From Cylindrotheca closterium (lineage: Eukaryota; Bacillariophyta; Bacillariophyceae; Bacillariales; Bacillariaceae), in the NCBI GenBank assembly GCA_933822405.4, contig CAKOGP040001668.1, forward strand, positions 124,001 through 188,000: DNA of 64,000 bases, written 5' to 3'. The notes beneath the pieces were generated by a model. It saw only the letters and a list, made by a program, of their open reading frames with translations, had not been told where the DNA came from and made no database searches. The first letter of the stretch is position 1. Each line of letters opens with the position of its first letter. Shown one piece after another: positions 11,736-23,031 of this stretch. The translations under genes were made by a program, and so were the position numbers.

Positions 11736-12456
11736 GAGGATTACTACTGTACCACTGTATTCCTCGGCTACTAGAGACGCGCGCATGTTTTTTCAACTAT
11801 GCCGCGCGATGGAAAGAACTACAATACCCACACAATTTAGAATCCATATCATATTGCTAAAGAACCACCTCATATGTAAGCATTCATCTTTAGTTTCTAG
11901 CGCAGTCGTTTTCTCCTTGTACAGATCTCTATTTCATACTGGCAGTGAATCAATCGATTGCTTATTGAAGATAGTGTCAGAAGGGCAAGTTGGAATTGGA
12001 GCCGATTTGTGAAGTAGTACCTGGTACCAGGTACCTGTGAAATGCAGCGACAACGCGCACTTTTCCCGTTGGAATGTACTAAGTTGCAGATGGTGGATGC
12101 TCTGGAAGATAGAATCAGATTTTGGGAAGTCATATGCATTGAAAGAGAAGTTTCATACCTTGACCGATTGATTCATTCGGTCTAGGCTATTCATCCCAAT
12201 GTAGCCGGTACACACTGTTACCAGATCAATCGACGACACAAACGATGTATTACCTGCAGTGACACTTTTTCAATATCCTAGACTTTGGATGCTCGTCTCT
12301 TTGAAAACTTCAGTAGTCTTTGATCAGCAATCGCAGCAGTAGTAAAAGCCGAGTGACACTAAAATATGTAATAACGTTTTCTATAGGTTGGATTTGTGAT
12401 TATGATGCAGTGTGTTTGGTATACTATGATTTCTAACTCGCCGTCTTTCGCCGTAT
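11736..12456. other. intergenic region with an 18-bp perfect palindrome
   Basis: 721 bp between convergent genes. The only marked structure is the perfect palindrome GTACCTGGTACCAGGTAC at 12017-12034, plus TACTGTA at about 11746. No gene supported. Confidence 0.5.
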
Positions 12457-13705
12457 CTAACTCTCTTTTTCTTCTTTTCCTTGCTCCCACAAGGACAAGC
12501 CTATGCCTCCAGCCAGCAATGAAAATACAACGCCAAGCGATACTTCGGTTGGAACTTCGAACCCAAAGTATTCGCCAATCATTTTCGATCCAATAAAGCC
12601 AAGGATGATGGCAACTGACGTCTCGAGGTATTCCAATTCCTCAGCAGCTTTGGAAAGAATGGTGTAGAGACTTCGAAGTCCCAAAATGGCAAACATGTTG
12701 GAGCTAAACACCACCAATGGATTCTGGAAGAAAAAAAGGAAGCAGAAGCATGTGAGTACTAGTCGCAAGCAGGGAATAATCCATCCAAGAAACGTTTCCT
12801 TGCTATTCCAGCCGGATACGAGTATTACTAATCAGGGGAAACAAGGTTGAGCGAAGATGAAGCGGTGCGTGACGTACCTCTGTGACTCCATAGACAGCAG
12901 GAATACTGTCGACCGCGAACACAACGTCACTCAATTCCACAGCAATGGTACAAAGCAACATTGGGGTTGCAAGCCTTACTCCATCTTGCACAGTGAAGAA
13001 TTTATTGCCATCAAAGCTAGGGGTTGACTTGATAAAGTTGTTGGCAAGCTTGATGATGGCATTATCCGCCAAATCCTCTTCCTCGTCGTCATCACTTCCC
13101 AACAACACTTTGCCGGAGCTGAATAGCAAAATTCCGGCAAAGACCAACAACACAGCGTGGAACTGGTGAATCGCCACAGCACCTGCGCCAATCATGATGG
13201 CTCTCATCATGACAGCACCAATGATACCATAGTTCAAAACACGGTTTTGATATTTCATGGGTACCTGAAAGTATTCAAAGAGCAATAAGAATACAAGCAG
13301 GTTGTCAACAGAAAGGGAAAGCTCCAGAAGGTATCCCGCAAAAAACTCTTCCGAGGTAGTTGAACCAAAGGCAAAACCAAGGCCGGTGCCAAAGGTTGCG
13401 GCTGCTGCTACACATGCCAAAGTCCTTCGAATTGCGGTAGAGAAAATCTTATCCTCCGAGCTCATGGTAATGGATCCTGCCCCATTTGGATCTGTGCTGC
13501 TTAGTGATGGTGAATCGGCCAAATCCTTCTCTGATAGGACGTGTAGTTGTGAATGACGTGATTGTTGGTAGCTGGTATGAGGTCGTGTACTCAAAGAAGA
13601 GCCCTGTTTTACCAGGAACGGGGTGATTGGTATAGTTGGCCCCACGAATCCATTGACAATCCCGCAGGCACTCATGATCGCTATTATTCTGACACTGGAC
13701 TTCAT
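12457..13705 (-). CDS. TerC-family integral membrane protein, probably plastid/thylakoid
   Basis: Exons 13705..12878 and 12723..12457 (154-bp phase-0 intron, GTACGT...CAG). The splice rebuilds DSIPAVYGVTE-NPLVVFSSN, the canonical TerC core. Six or more hydrophobic helices follow, with the TerC signatures ELSLSVDNLLVFLLLF and VELSDVVFAVDSIPA (acidic residues in the membrane) and MFAILGLRSLY. TerC proteins are linked to metal-ion homeostasis; the plant homologue acts in thylakoid membrane assembly. The Met at 13705 starts a good signal peptide (MKSSVRIIAIMSACGIVNGF) ending at a Phe junction of the plastid type; the same frame is open to a Met at 13756. Plastid location is inferred from that presequence. 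Family assignment is firm. Confidence 0.93.
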
Positions 13706-13756
13706 TTTGACGTGAATTTTTATTGGTTGATTCAAGCTTGAAATTGATTCGAACAA

Positions 13757-14803
13757 TGTGTTTGCAGCTGAAACGGGTGCTATCGGTGCTATTGTGCTTG
13801 GTATCCCTTGCTATCGATGATGAATATATGAATGTCTCAAGTATTAATAACTATCAAACTTGATGACTTCTGAACAAAAGACAGTTGACACGATGCAGTT
13901 TTTTCTCTCTGGTGGTCAATGCTGATGATGATTCAGACAAAGTTGAGTCTGGTTCATGACCTGGCTGGTCCTCGGTAGCAGGTGTCAGTCATCCAATCAC
14001 AAACCACTTTCGGCCACGTCATACTCGAAAAATTTGCTCCAGTTTTCCGGTTCTCTAGTTTTCCAGATCCCCAACACACATTCTAATTTGCAACGTCATC
14101 ATCATCTCGAATGAATGAATCAATCTGTGAACGCCCCGCTCCAGATTGCAACATCTTTGTTCGCGTCGAAACGCTGGTAAGAACTATGGTTTTCTTCTCA
14201 AAAGTCTTTAGTGTGCATCGAGATCGTAATCCAACAGATTCTCAGTCGCATGAGTCGTTATATCGGAACTGAATAATCGATTCGCTTGGTCAATATCTCA
14301 ATCATCATCAACAATATCCATGACATTGTTGCAGCCAAACTTGAGAAAGGCAAGCTTACTGGTAGCGAAAAATACAAGTTGAACAATAATATCAACTTTG
14401 AAACATTGGCAGGCAGCTTTTGTTCTATATGGATTCCAGTTGTGATGAAGATATCTTTTGGTGTGATGTGAGTTCATTTTTAAAAAAATATCAGTCCCGT
14501 CGTGAACGCCACGCAATCCATATTCCGTTCGCAACCATATTCGGTCGCGTAGAAACACTTGCACGCCACCATTAAGTCGACATCAACAACAATTCCCGGA
14601 ATCAACATGTTTAGGGAACAAATCAAACTGGACTACAGGAAAAAATGGAAACCACGAATACCCTTCGACAATAATCGACGAAAGAAAGAAAAAAAACTAC
14701 AGCACTGTACTTGTAGGCATCGTAAAAGTAAAGTACAATCTCTATTAGATACAGTAGTAGTCAAAAGTTGTGTGCCAAAATTGCAAAGTAATGGAGAGTA
14801 TGT
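13757..14803. other. intergenic region, nothing recognised
   Basis: About 1.05 kb. Two short plus-strand ORFs (14286-14471, 14559-14897) are AT-rich with no domain pattern and look like chance. One TACAGTA lies near 14750. No RNA gene seen. Confidence 0.4.
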
Positions 14804-15535
14804 TCATGCTGCACCAGCGCATTGCCCCTTCAATATAAGCGGTGATGTATTTTGCACAAAGCCATCCATTTCCCCAACCTCACCACCACGGTTGTAATCA
14901 ACCATGTGAACGTACATCATTGTGCTTAGAAGGTTCTGTAGACACATTTGACGCTTTCGCTCGTTATTGGCCACTCTGTGGATTTCGGAAAGGTTATTGG
15001 CAATGATCATGGAAAAGGCGAGGCAGTTCATTTCTTCTTGGACATGCCATCTGTAGGATAGTTCGTACAGTTTCAGCGCCTTTTGTAGTTTGCGTCTTCG
15101 TTGGTTTTCTTTAGTCTCACCCATGGCGCTGAGGTGGTGTGCAAGAGCCATGTTGTAAGTCAAAATGAAGGAAAACAGAGACCCCATGGGCATGTCGATG
15201 AAATGAGTAGAAATGCGCAGAGGAACTCTGTGGATGAAACCTTCAGAGGAATCCTTTTTGTCTGATGATAGCTGTTTCTCCAAGTCTTGACTTGAAAATG
15301 AAGAGCGGGAGTATCGCAAGCAAGCTTGCAAGGAATGGCCGCCAAAGTTTGTTGGAGGGCTTTGCGTTCCATCAGAAGAATGGCTTGACAGTTGAAACGC
15401 TTTAGCAAGGTAGCGAATCGCATGCTCGTATCTTCCATCGTCGATACAGCTAGCAGCCTTGTTATTGTAGCTTTGAGCAACCGCGTGGCTTTTGAATTCA
15501 GGTTGAGAGGAGGATTGAGTGTTGCTGCTGAACAT
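14804..15535 (-). CDS. TPR-like helical protein of a diatom-type family, unknown function
   Basis: Single exon, 243 residues. Residues about 17-50 (AVAQSYNNKAASCIDDGRYE, AIRYLAKAFQLS) and about 120-165 (FILTYNMALAHHLSAM, LQKALKLYELSYRWH) have the helix-turn-helix spacing of tetratricopeptide repeats: A-x3-Y-N-x-A-x4-G-x4-A and YNMALAHH. A further helix pair (MIIANNLSEIHRVANNER) follows. No signal peptide or membrane segment is present. Proteins of this pattern are, to my recollection, abundant in diatom genomes without assigned function; partners cannot be read from the sequence. The start is the first Met of the frame. Confidence 0.75.
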   Translation of the reverse strand: MFSSNTQSSSQPEFKSHAVAQSYNNKAASCIDDGRYEHAIRYLAKAFQLSSHSSDGTQSPPTNFGGHSLQACLRYSRSSFSSQDLEKQLSSDKKDSSEGFIHRVPLRISTHFIDMPMGSLFSFILTYNMALAHHLSAMGETKENQRRRKLQKALKLYELSYRWHVQEEMNCLAFSMIIANNLSEIHRVANNERKRQMCLQNLLSTMMYVHMVDYNRGGEVGEMDGFVQNTSPLILKGQCAGAA

Positions 15536-16306
15536 GTTTTGATTTTATGATTGTGGCTTTTCAATGTTGTGGAAATAGTCGCGACAAAAATGTGTCTTGC
15601 TTGACAGTGGAAATCCAACCAGTATCGTTCGTTACGAATAAGGCCTGTTAGAAAAGAAAATCGATTCTTTTCCTAGATGAGCTGTTGACGTTCTCCACTT
15701 CGGTGTGACGAATTACATTTATTGAGAGAGGGAGTTTCAGAAACGCCCGGAGAATTTGCAAACCTATTTAAGTTTCGCGTCGTCAGAAACTTCCGGATAA
15801 GGCCTTTTGGCAGTTTGGGTTGCGGGGCTCGGTGAGAAGGGACTCATCTCGTTTTCGGCTAAAATCCTCGCCATTTTGGCTTTTTCCCTTCGAGGTGGTA
15901 GTCTCTCCGTGCTGTTGCTTCCAGGTCGCGAATATCAGACTCTTTGAGTGTTGTCGTTCTTGGTTCTAACAGAAACTAGAATGCGCTTCTAATTGACATA
16001 CCCGGTTCTGAAAACAATTATTGAAACAGTCATAATGATTTATTCGACATTGGTTTCCAATACCAAAACTTGTTTGAACATGCAATGTCTACATAGGGAT
16101 AGAAACGCTATTTGGAATTCTGATGATGCACAATCGAAAAGGCTGCAAAAAAGCTTGGACATTTTCGATAAGAGCTGGAATGTTGGTTTAAGTTGAAGTT
16201 TGGTCCTACATGAACATCTTGCAAGGAGAGTAAAACTATCCCCTCACAAGGCCACAATTTCTGTCACCGGATACGGTAAAGTCGTATCCGGTACATGAAA
16301 GCCGTT
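15536..16306. other. intergenic region, nothing recognised
   Basis: 771 bp between the 5' end of the TPR-like gene and the 3' end of the DWNN gene. The short plus-strand ORF 15993-16196 has no recognisable features. Confidence 0.4.
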
Positions 16307-18439
16307 CTAGTGCCTTCTTCCACCATGACCCCGGTAACCACCTCCACCACCTCGGCCGCCCCAAGAACGACCACCACGTCCCCCTCGACCGTACCCGCCT
16401 CTGTAAGAACTTCTTCCTCCTCCTTCACGGTGATTGCTGCGGTCATCGTGTTCGTCGGATCTGTATCTACTGTCTCTGTCATCATAGCGCTCATGTCTTG
16501 AATGTTTGTTTTGGCTTCCATCTGCCGAGTGATCGTCATTGCGGCTTCTCTTGGATCCACGGTCATGCTATAGGAGTAGTTGTGTGAAATTAGAGTAGAA
16601 AGCGCAATTAGATACCATTCTTGCTATTCTCAATACAAGAATATACATTCCAGTAGTACTTACATCACTCCCACCATCTCCATCATAGCGGCCACCACCG
16701 CGATTGTTGTAATCGCTATCTCGTCCGCCTCTATGGCCGCCCCCGCCTCTACTACCGCGATATCCACCACCATCGTTCTTCTTGTACCTACCCCCACCAC
16801 GACGATCGCCACCGTCCTTGTTGCGGTTGTACCCAGCAGGCCCCATTGTGTATCCTGCGGGTGGACCACGGCGTCGACGTTTGGGAGGAGGTGGAGATTC
16901 CTGTGGTTTATCAATTTCATTCTCTCCTACTTTGGCTTCAGCAGCAGCAGAAGTCGATGAATCCTGAGCAATTCCACTGGATGAAGGATCAGATCTACTG
17001 TTACGATTGGTCTCATCCTTATCGACTCTATTGCTATCGGCTTCTGCGTTTTCACTGGCAGCCTTCTTGACTTCGTCTTTTTTGGCCGGTGTAGCATCCG
17101 CTTCTTTAATCTCTTCCTTCTTCTCTTCTATCTCCACTTCCGTCGGCTTGTCCACTTCCACAGCAAAGACATCACCACCAAAGTCATCGTCATCCGCAAA
17201 CGGATCATCTTCTTCAAACTTCTTTCGAACAATGGAGGACTTTCTGGAAACAATGACTCCCTTTTCAATTCCATCTCCTTCTAGAATATCACTATTCAAA
17301 CCAGAGCTAGCGGCTGTTTCAGCACCTACGTTTTCGTCTTCTTCCACTCGCATTTGTTCGACTTCATCTACCTTGTCCATGACACCCTTGATGAATACGT
17401 CGACTGCTTTGCGCAAACCAATATTTGGCAACAAGTCATCTGGACTAACACCTTCCATTCCCGTCAATGGACAGCGAAAACCGCTTTGGGTGAGAGCATC
17501 TCGAATGCAAGACTCGCAAGTGGAGCGACCTTCAGAATCCCAGGGCAAAAGTGTGGCCTTTCTCAAAGCCTTGTTACAAATGGGACAGAGCAAATAGTCT
17601 GGCACCGTACTGGCAGTCAACTTCAAGGCATAGTCCAAATCATGGCGAGTCCCCGCAATATTCGCCGATAGACCACCACCTCTGCTGACCAAATCCTTGA
17701 ATCCTTGCGAGTTGGGTTGCAATACTGCTACGGCGGTATCATCTCCTTCTTCTCCATCAATGGGAGGCGGCGCCTGCAAACTTTGAAAGGTTCTTGGAAT
17801 GCCAGTCGTTCTGGCCTTTTTGGGCTGGTTTTTCTTTTCTTGTTCTCGGAGCTCGGGGTCGGCATTGGGTCGGAACTGTTGGGTCGCATGAAAGTTATTG
17901 CGTTTTGGAGGACCACCACCACCGCCAGACGATGGAAAGCTGCCGCCGCGAGACGCTGCATACCCTCCTCCCGTCATGGCCGGACCACCAGCCGATTGCA
18001 AATTCGTAGCTGCTTGCAAGGCTGCCAATTCCGATTCCTCATTGGCAGCAGGGGCCTGAACAAATTCATCATCGTCTCCTGCTCGACTTTCAATCGTATA
18101 AAAGCTATTCGGAGCACCACCAATAGAACCTTGAGTCGCCATGCCCGTTCCTGCTTGCTCATTCCTGGCCATTCTCGCCAGGAATCCATGGCCTCGTTGT
18201 GCGGGCAAACGTTGGACAATGAGACGTGTGCCTCTTGGCAAAAGCATAGTCTCGTTACTGTATTCTTCATTGGTATCAGCATTTCTCACTCCCAAATCGA
18301 ATTCCATGCTTCCTGAATCCAATTTCTTGGCCTTAACAATGGCTTTTTTGACGTCAAACAGCCTAGCTGCCGAGCCGGGCAAAGGAAGGGCTTCAAAGGT
18401 TGTACCCGAACGGAATTTGTACAAAATGGTGGACGCCAT
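16307..18439 (-). CDS. DWNN-domain protein (RBBP6/Mpe1 family) with RING/U-box and RGG tail
   Basis: Exons 18439..16664 and 16567..16307 (96-bp phase-0 intron, GTAAGT...TAG), 678 residues. Residues about 4-78 form the DWNN ubiquitin-like domain (ILYKFRSGTTFEALPL, NADTNEEYSNETMLLPRG, RLIVQRLP). GIPRTF lies about residue 212, and a RING/U-box-like domain about 280-340 (LLCPICNKALRKATLLPW, STCESCIRDAL, FRCPLTG). The C-terminus is acidic, then RGG/SR-rich; exon 2 adds RSRNDDHSADG and RGGYGRGGRGGRSWGGR. Family members are subunits of the mRNA 3'-end cleavage and polyadenylation machinery. The CCHC zinc knuckle normally before GIPR is not visible, and two RING ligand positions are substituted. The exon-2 frame was chosen because it continues the RGG composition and ends at a stop (16307). 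Confidence 0.9.
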
Positions 18440-19606
18440 GTTGTTGGTTAGTTTGGTTAAAAATATTGAAAAAGTCTATCAGCGAAATCTTTGTGTGTCG
18501 TTTGAATGATGATTCGTGTTTGCCAAATATGATTGATTGCTTGATTGCTTGATTTGATTGGTACGAATCTCTATTGCAGATCGTGTGTCTCCCCTGTTTC
18601 AGATTGTGATATAGACAGCTGTCTCCTTTTTGGAACAGTAGGGCTGGAAGTGTTCACAATCCTCCACAATATAAAAAGTCTATCTCAACTGCCAAGCTTC
18701 AGTCCCAAGTGCGGAGTTGCGATCTTTTGCTGTGACGATGATTTCTCGTGGATCCAGTCTGGCCGTAGGTAGTACGTGTACAGTGTCGTCACTACTGATG
18801 ATCACCGAAAAATCTGAAGAATAATCCCGATGAATGAATGTACCGGTATGGCAATCCAATCGTTGTCTTTCTCTTGTTTCAACCTTCTACAGTGTACGTC
18901 TACAGTGGTGTCCTCTCCACAGGATGTTTGTCTGCGCTCTCTTTCTCTCGCGGTCAGATGAGAGATGAGTTGAGGTGACGTCAAGAAACAAACACGCGAT
19001 CTCGACGGTGTGTCGAACAGACAGACGAGAAATAAATCGGTTCGGGTCGATTCGGCTGTTTCGAATGAATGCCAGCGCTCGATTCGAATGCCGTTTCGAT
19101 TTCGATTGCCTCCGCCAGTACCAAAATTGAAAATCCTTTCCCCGTTTCGGTGTGGCATTCCAGCCGCATGCTGACACGAAGGGCCCGTCAGTCGGTTTGT
19201 ACGTGGCGTTTCTACCTCGCTCCTGATCGGCAGCAGAGCGAAGTGCAATCAGCTCTGGTCTAGTTCAGTACCAGTGCATTTCATTTCAGGTTCATCATTT
19301 CAATTTCATCATTGTCCAGTAGCATCGTCTGCTCTTTGTCCGAACACAGCGCGCACCGAACGCGAAGCAGAACAGTCATCAAGGGTTGGCACCCTGTGAC
19401 CGGAGCAGCACTCGGAAGATGGAAAAATCGTCCTGACAGCTTGAAGAGAGAGAGCTATCGTTGGATTCATCCGTTTTGGTTGTGTTTCGCACTCCATTAT
19501 ATTACTTATTATAATAGAAGAATCAATCAGTAGTTTTTGAAGCAAAAGGGAGAGCAAGTACCGGTACTTTAGTAGTTGATAAAAGATACAATCATAGAAC
19601 TATAGG
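18440..19606. promoter_or_regulatory. divergent promoter region
   Basis: 1.17 kb between divergent starts at 18439 and 19607. It carries TACCGGTA at 18841-18848 and at 19559-19566 (41 bp before the PP2C ATG). Minus-strand ORFs around 18802-19248 are overlapping chance frames. Promoter role is inferred. Confidence 0.4.
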
Positions 19607-21995
19607 ATGGGTTGTTGTGAATCCGTTGAGGTGGATGCGAGCCAATACGCCGGTGCCAATGGAGGAGCACCACAGGAATCCGCTGTCAAGGCGCCAGAAA
19701 AGGCCTTGCGTAAGGTTGAATGCAGTGAAGAACCAAAGGAAATAATTTGTGGAGGATTGCGGTTACGTTATGCCTTTCTAAGTCAAAAGGGTTATTATCC
19801 AGACGATCCACACAAACCCAATCAAGATGCTTACAGTATCACTGAGCGTTTTGGAAGCAAAGAATCGAACGACTCTTTCTTTGCCGTTTATGATGGTCAC
19901 GGCAGAGATGGTGATCTTTGTGCCCAATTTGCTCGCGATAAAATGTGCGGATACCTTGCCAAACATCTCAAGAAAGCAAAAGACAAGGAAGGCAAAACCC
20001 AAAAGGCAGAGATCCAACAAAGAATTGAACGGCATCCTAATCCTTCTTCTCTTGATCCTTTGAATTATATAGAGCTTCCTAGAGAAGCCTTTCAGCAGGC
20101 TTGCAGTAAGGCTCATGTGGATTGCAACATGGCGATGCACCAAGATCAATCTCTTGATGATTCCTTGTCGGGAACCACTGCCATTTCAGTCTATGTTCAC
20201 GGCCGCAGAAATCGTATTACCATTTGCAACGTCGGTGATAGTCGAGCAGTTCTGGGCAAGTCGTCCACCAGTGGCAAGTCTGGAGCCCGTGAAGCACTCA
20301 AGGCCTTTCCATTGTCCCGTGATCAAACACCTTACCGACGAGATGAACGGGTGCGTATAAGAGCGACGGGAGCAAGAATTCTTTCCTTGGACCAACTGGA
20401 GGGACTAGAACCCATTCTGGATGAATCTCAAAACCAAGATGATCTGGAGCTTGGCGAAGAATTGGACGAGGGTGGTGATCCTCCTCGTGTGTGGAGTCCC
20501 AATGGAGACTATCCAGGAACTGCCTTTACGCGGTCGCTGGGCGATGCCATGGCTGAGGAACTTGGTGTTTTTGCCGAGCCAGAGATGTTGACTCGTGAAA
20601 TCAAGCCAGACGATCGTATCTTGGTGATTGCTAGTGATGGAATTTACGAGTTCCTTACCAATCAGAGTGTCATTGACATTTGCGCTAAGTTCACAGATCC
20701 ACTAGAGGCCTGTAGGGCAGTGGTTGCAGAGAGTTACGAACTTTGGCTCCAATACGAATTGAGAACTGATGATATCACCATCATTGTGGTATTTTTGGAT
20801 CAGATTATGGATGCCAGCCTAATGGAGCGAGAATACATTACTTCCCGACGTGACGATCTCATGTCTGCTAGAAAGGCATCTCTAACTATGATGAGTCCGG
20901 CAGAGCTTGAAGAGTCCGAACACATGGAACCTGGTGCTGACTCGGACGATGAGTTCCAATTGGGACAAGAGGCCTTCCGTCCTGTCCGTACTCGTATGAC
21001 TAAAGAAAAGGCTCAGGAAATTGAAAAGCTCAAGAATAGCGTTGAAACTGACTTTGCCGATGAATTGGCAGAAGAAGTGGACATTGAAAAACTATATACC
21101 GAAAAGACGGTATCCGAAAAGGCGCGTATTGCCGATGCCATCAAGACATCTGTCATGTTCCGAAACATCACGGAAGATCAACGAGAAATGATCTTTGGAG
21201 TGATGGAACCCATTTCCGTCAAGGCTGGAACTTGGGTCATTAAGCAGGGATCCTTTGGAGATCGTTTCTACATTATTGATGAGGGCCGATTTGAAGTTCG
21301 TATTGTCGGAGAAGGCGATCGGGATGATGGTACTGGAGGTTCTCTTATTCACGTATACGAGGGTTCGGTTGCCAAGCACTCTCACCCTTGTTTTGGTGAA
21401 CTTGCCCTCATGTATTCTGCACCCAGATCTGCTTCCATTATTGCCCGAACTGATGGTCACTTGTGGGGGCTTCATCGCTCCGCTTTCCGTCAAGTCTTGG
21501 CGCAATCACAAGGTACTCGCAAGGAATTGATGCACACCTTGTCCGGAATTCCAATGTTTTCTGAACTTGAAGAGGAAGAGATCGTGGCTCTTGCTGTTGC
21601 ATTTGATGAGATTGCCTTTGGCCGTGGTGAAAACATTATTGAACAGGGTCACTTTGGTGATACTATGTATGTCATCACATCAGGATCTTGTGGTAAGTCC
21701 AATATATTGTATGGCTGTGGTTAGTGCACTTGTGTGGCAATGAATTTGAAGCTCATATCGTCTCTCTTTCTACCTCTGCAACACAGAATTGGTGCGACTG
21801 GTGAAGGGAACGGCCAGAAACTCACCCATCAAGGCCGGTGATTACTTTGGTCACGAAGTTATGATCGACCACCAAAAGTATTTGGCTACAGTTGTTTCAC
21901 TGCAAACAACGACTGGATGGAAGATTTCTCGAGCCAAGCTTAACAAGGCAGTGGACATTGAGAAACTGAAGAAGGCTCCCCGCAAAAAGGGATAA
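19607..21995 (+). CDS. PP2C-type Ser/Thr phosphatase fused to two cyclic-nucleotide-binding domains
   Basis: Exons 19607..21692 and 21787..21995 (94-bp phase-1 intron, GTAAGT...CAG), 764 residues. The N-terminus MGCCES has Gly2 for myristoylation and Cys3/Cys4 for palmitoylation. The PP2C domain (about 50-410) shows the metal and active-site motifs NQDAYSI, YDGHGRDG, GTTAISV, GDSRAVLG, TRSLGDAMAE, ASDGIYEFL and TDDITIIVV. Two cNMP-binding folds follow (about 515-640 and 645-764). The first has a complete phosphate cassette, FGELALMYSAPRSAS; the second, split by the intron, reads FGHEVMIDHQKYLAT and lacks the cassette Arg. In plants a PP2C-cNMP-kinase fusion is known; here the kinase is absent. 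Likely a membrane-tethered phosphatase regulated by cGMP or cAMP; the ligand is inferred. Confidence 0.94.
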
Positions 21996-22259
21996 ACTTC
22001 TTGCCTATAAGATGGATTTCTTTGTTTTTTTGTGGCCAGTGACGTGAAATAAATCCATCTACCAAAACGTCTTGTGGAGAAAGTTCCAGTTTCGTATTGT
22101 AAACTAATAAAGCTTCTGGTTCTCTTTTGAGAATTTACTTGGGTGCGTCTTTAGTCTAAAGCAACCCCTTGATATTTCGAACGAAATGCACAAGATGCAG
22201 AACCATATCATTATGCTGTACGGAGGGATTGCACTGTTGATTCAATTTCTTCCTCGAAG

Positions 22260-22811
22260 TCAGAGAGACGACTCGGGTGGTGATGGACCACTAAGTCCCA
22301 ATCTCGGAATCTCCACCTTGGGGCACCGATCCATGACAACCTCCAAACCCGCTTCTTGTGCTTTTGTTGCTGCCTCTTGACTGATCACTCCCATTTGCAT
22401 CCACACAGTCTTGGCCCCAATCGCAATGGCTTCGTCCACAATCCCAGGGCAGGCAGCCGCATTCCGAAAGATATCCACCATATCCACACTGTGATTATCT
22501 TCGTTGATACTAGAGAGATTGGCATAGACCTTTTGCCCCAGCAATTCCTTGCCTTCCATTCCTGGGTTAACTGGAATGACATTGTATCCCTTATCCAACA
22601 AGAACTGCATGACATGATGAGCGGGCCGTTCGGGTTTTGCCGAGGCTCCAACTAGGGCAATGGTTTGGCTCGTCTCGAGTACTTTGCGAATTGTCTCTTC
22701 GCTGTTTGTAAAAGCAGCAGCGGTTGACATGTTTCTAGGGAGTAAGAACAATGAGGAGGATAAATTAAATGGTAACAATAGAGGATTCCGCAAACAACGA
22801 CTGAATCTCAT
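22260..22811 (-). CDS. CoA-binding (YccU-like, Rossmann) domain protein
   Basis: Single exon. The domain starts at EETIRKVLETSQTIALVGAS and runs through KPERPAHHVMQFLLDKGY, VIPVNPGMEG, VDMVDIFRNAA, AIAIGAKTVWMQMGV and VMDRCPKVE. This is the full CoA-binding family pattern (glycine loop, VIPVNP, DIFR, WMQ.G, DRC.K). The role in cells is poorly defined; it is a Rossmann fold that binds CoA in homologues. Met choices are 22871, 22811 and 22730. I favour 22811, because a TACCGGTA site (22844-22851), otherwise intergenic here, lies in the longest extension, and because MRFSRCLRNPLLLPFNL looks like a mitochondrial or plastid presequence. The short form (MSTAAAFTNSEET) would be cytosolic. Confidence 0.88.
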   Translation of the reverse strand: MRFSRCLRNPLLLPFNLSSSLFLLPRNMSTAAAFTNSEETIRKVLETSQTIALVGASAKPERPAHHVMQFLLDKGYNVIPVNPGMEGKELLGQKVYANLSSINEDNHSVDMVDIFRNAAACPGIVDEAIAIGAKTVWMQMGVISQEAATKAQEAGLEVVMDRCPKVEIPRLGLSGPSPPESSL

Positions 22812-23031
22812 GCTTGTCTTCAGAACTGCAATCTGCAATGGCCTACCGGTATATTGCCGCTTCGCATTCAAAAAACACTTTGAATCATGAATGAAAGAGT
22901 CACGAACATCAAAAGCGTACGTACACGTACGTCAATCCCAATTCGACACTTTTGATGGCTCAACAACATTCACACCTCAAAAGTGGTGAACTGTCTTTAT
23001 TCTATAAGTTCATACAGATTTTAGACTGAAC

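Noticed and set aside
14286..14897. Two plus-strand ORFs upstream of the TPR-like gene
   Set aside because: AT-rich, short, no domain, no homology recognised; consistent with chance.
18802..19263. Several overlapping ORFs (up to 148 codons) upstream of the PP2C gene
   Set aside because: They overlap on both strands, lack domain patterns and sit in a promoter-like region.
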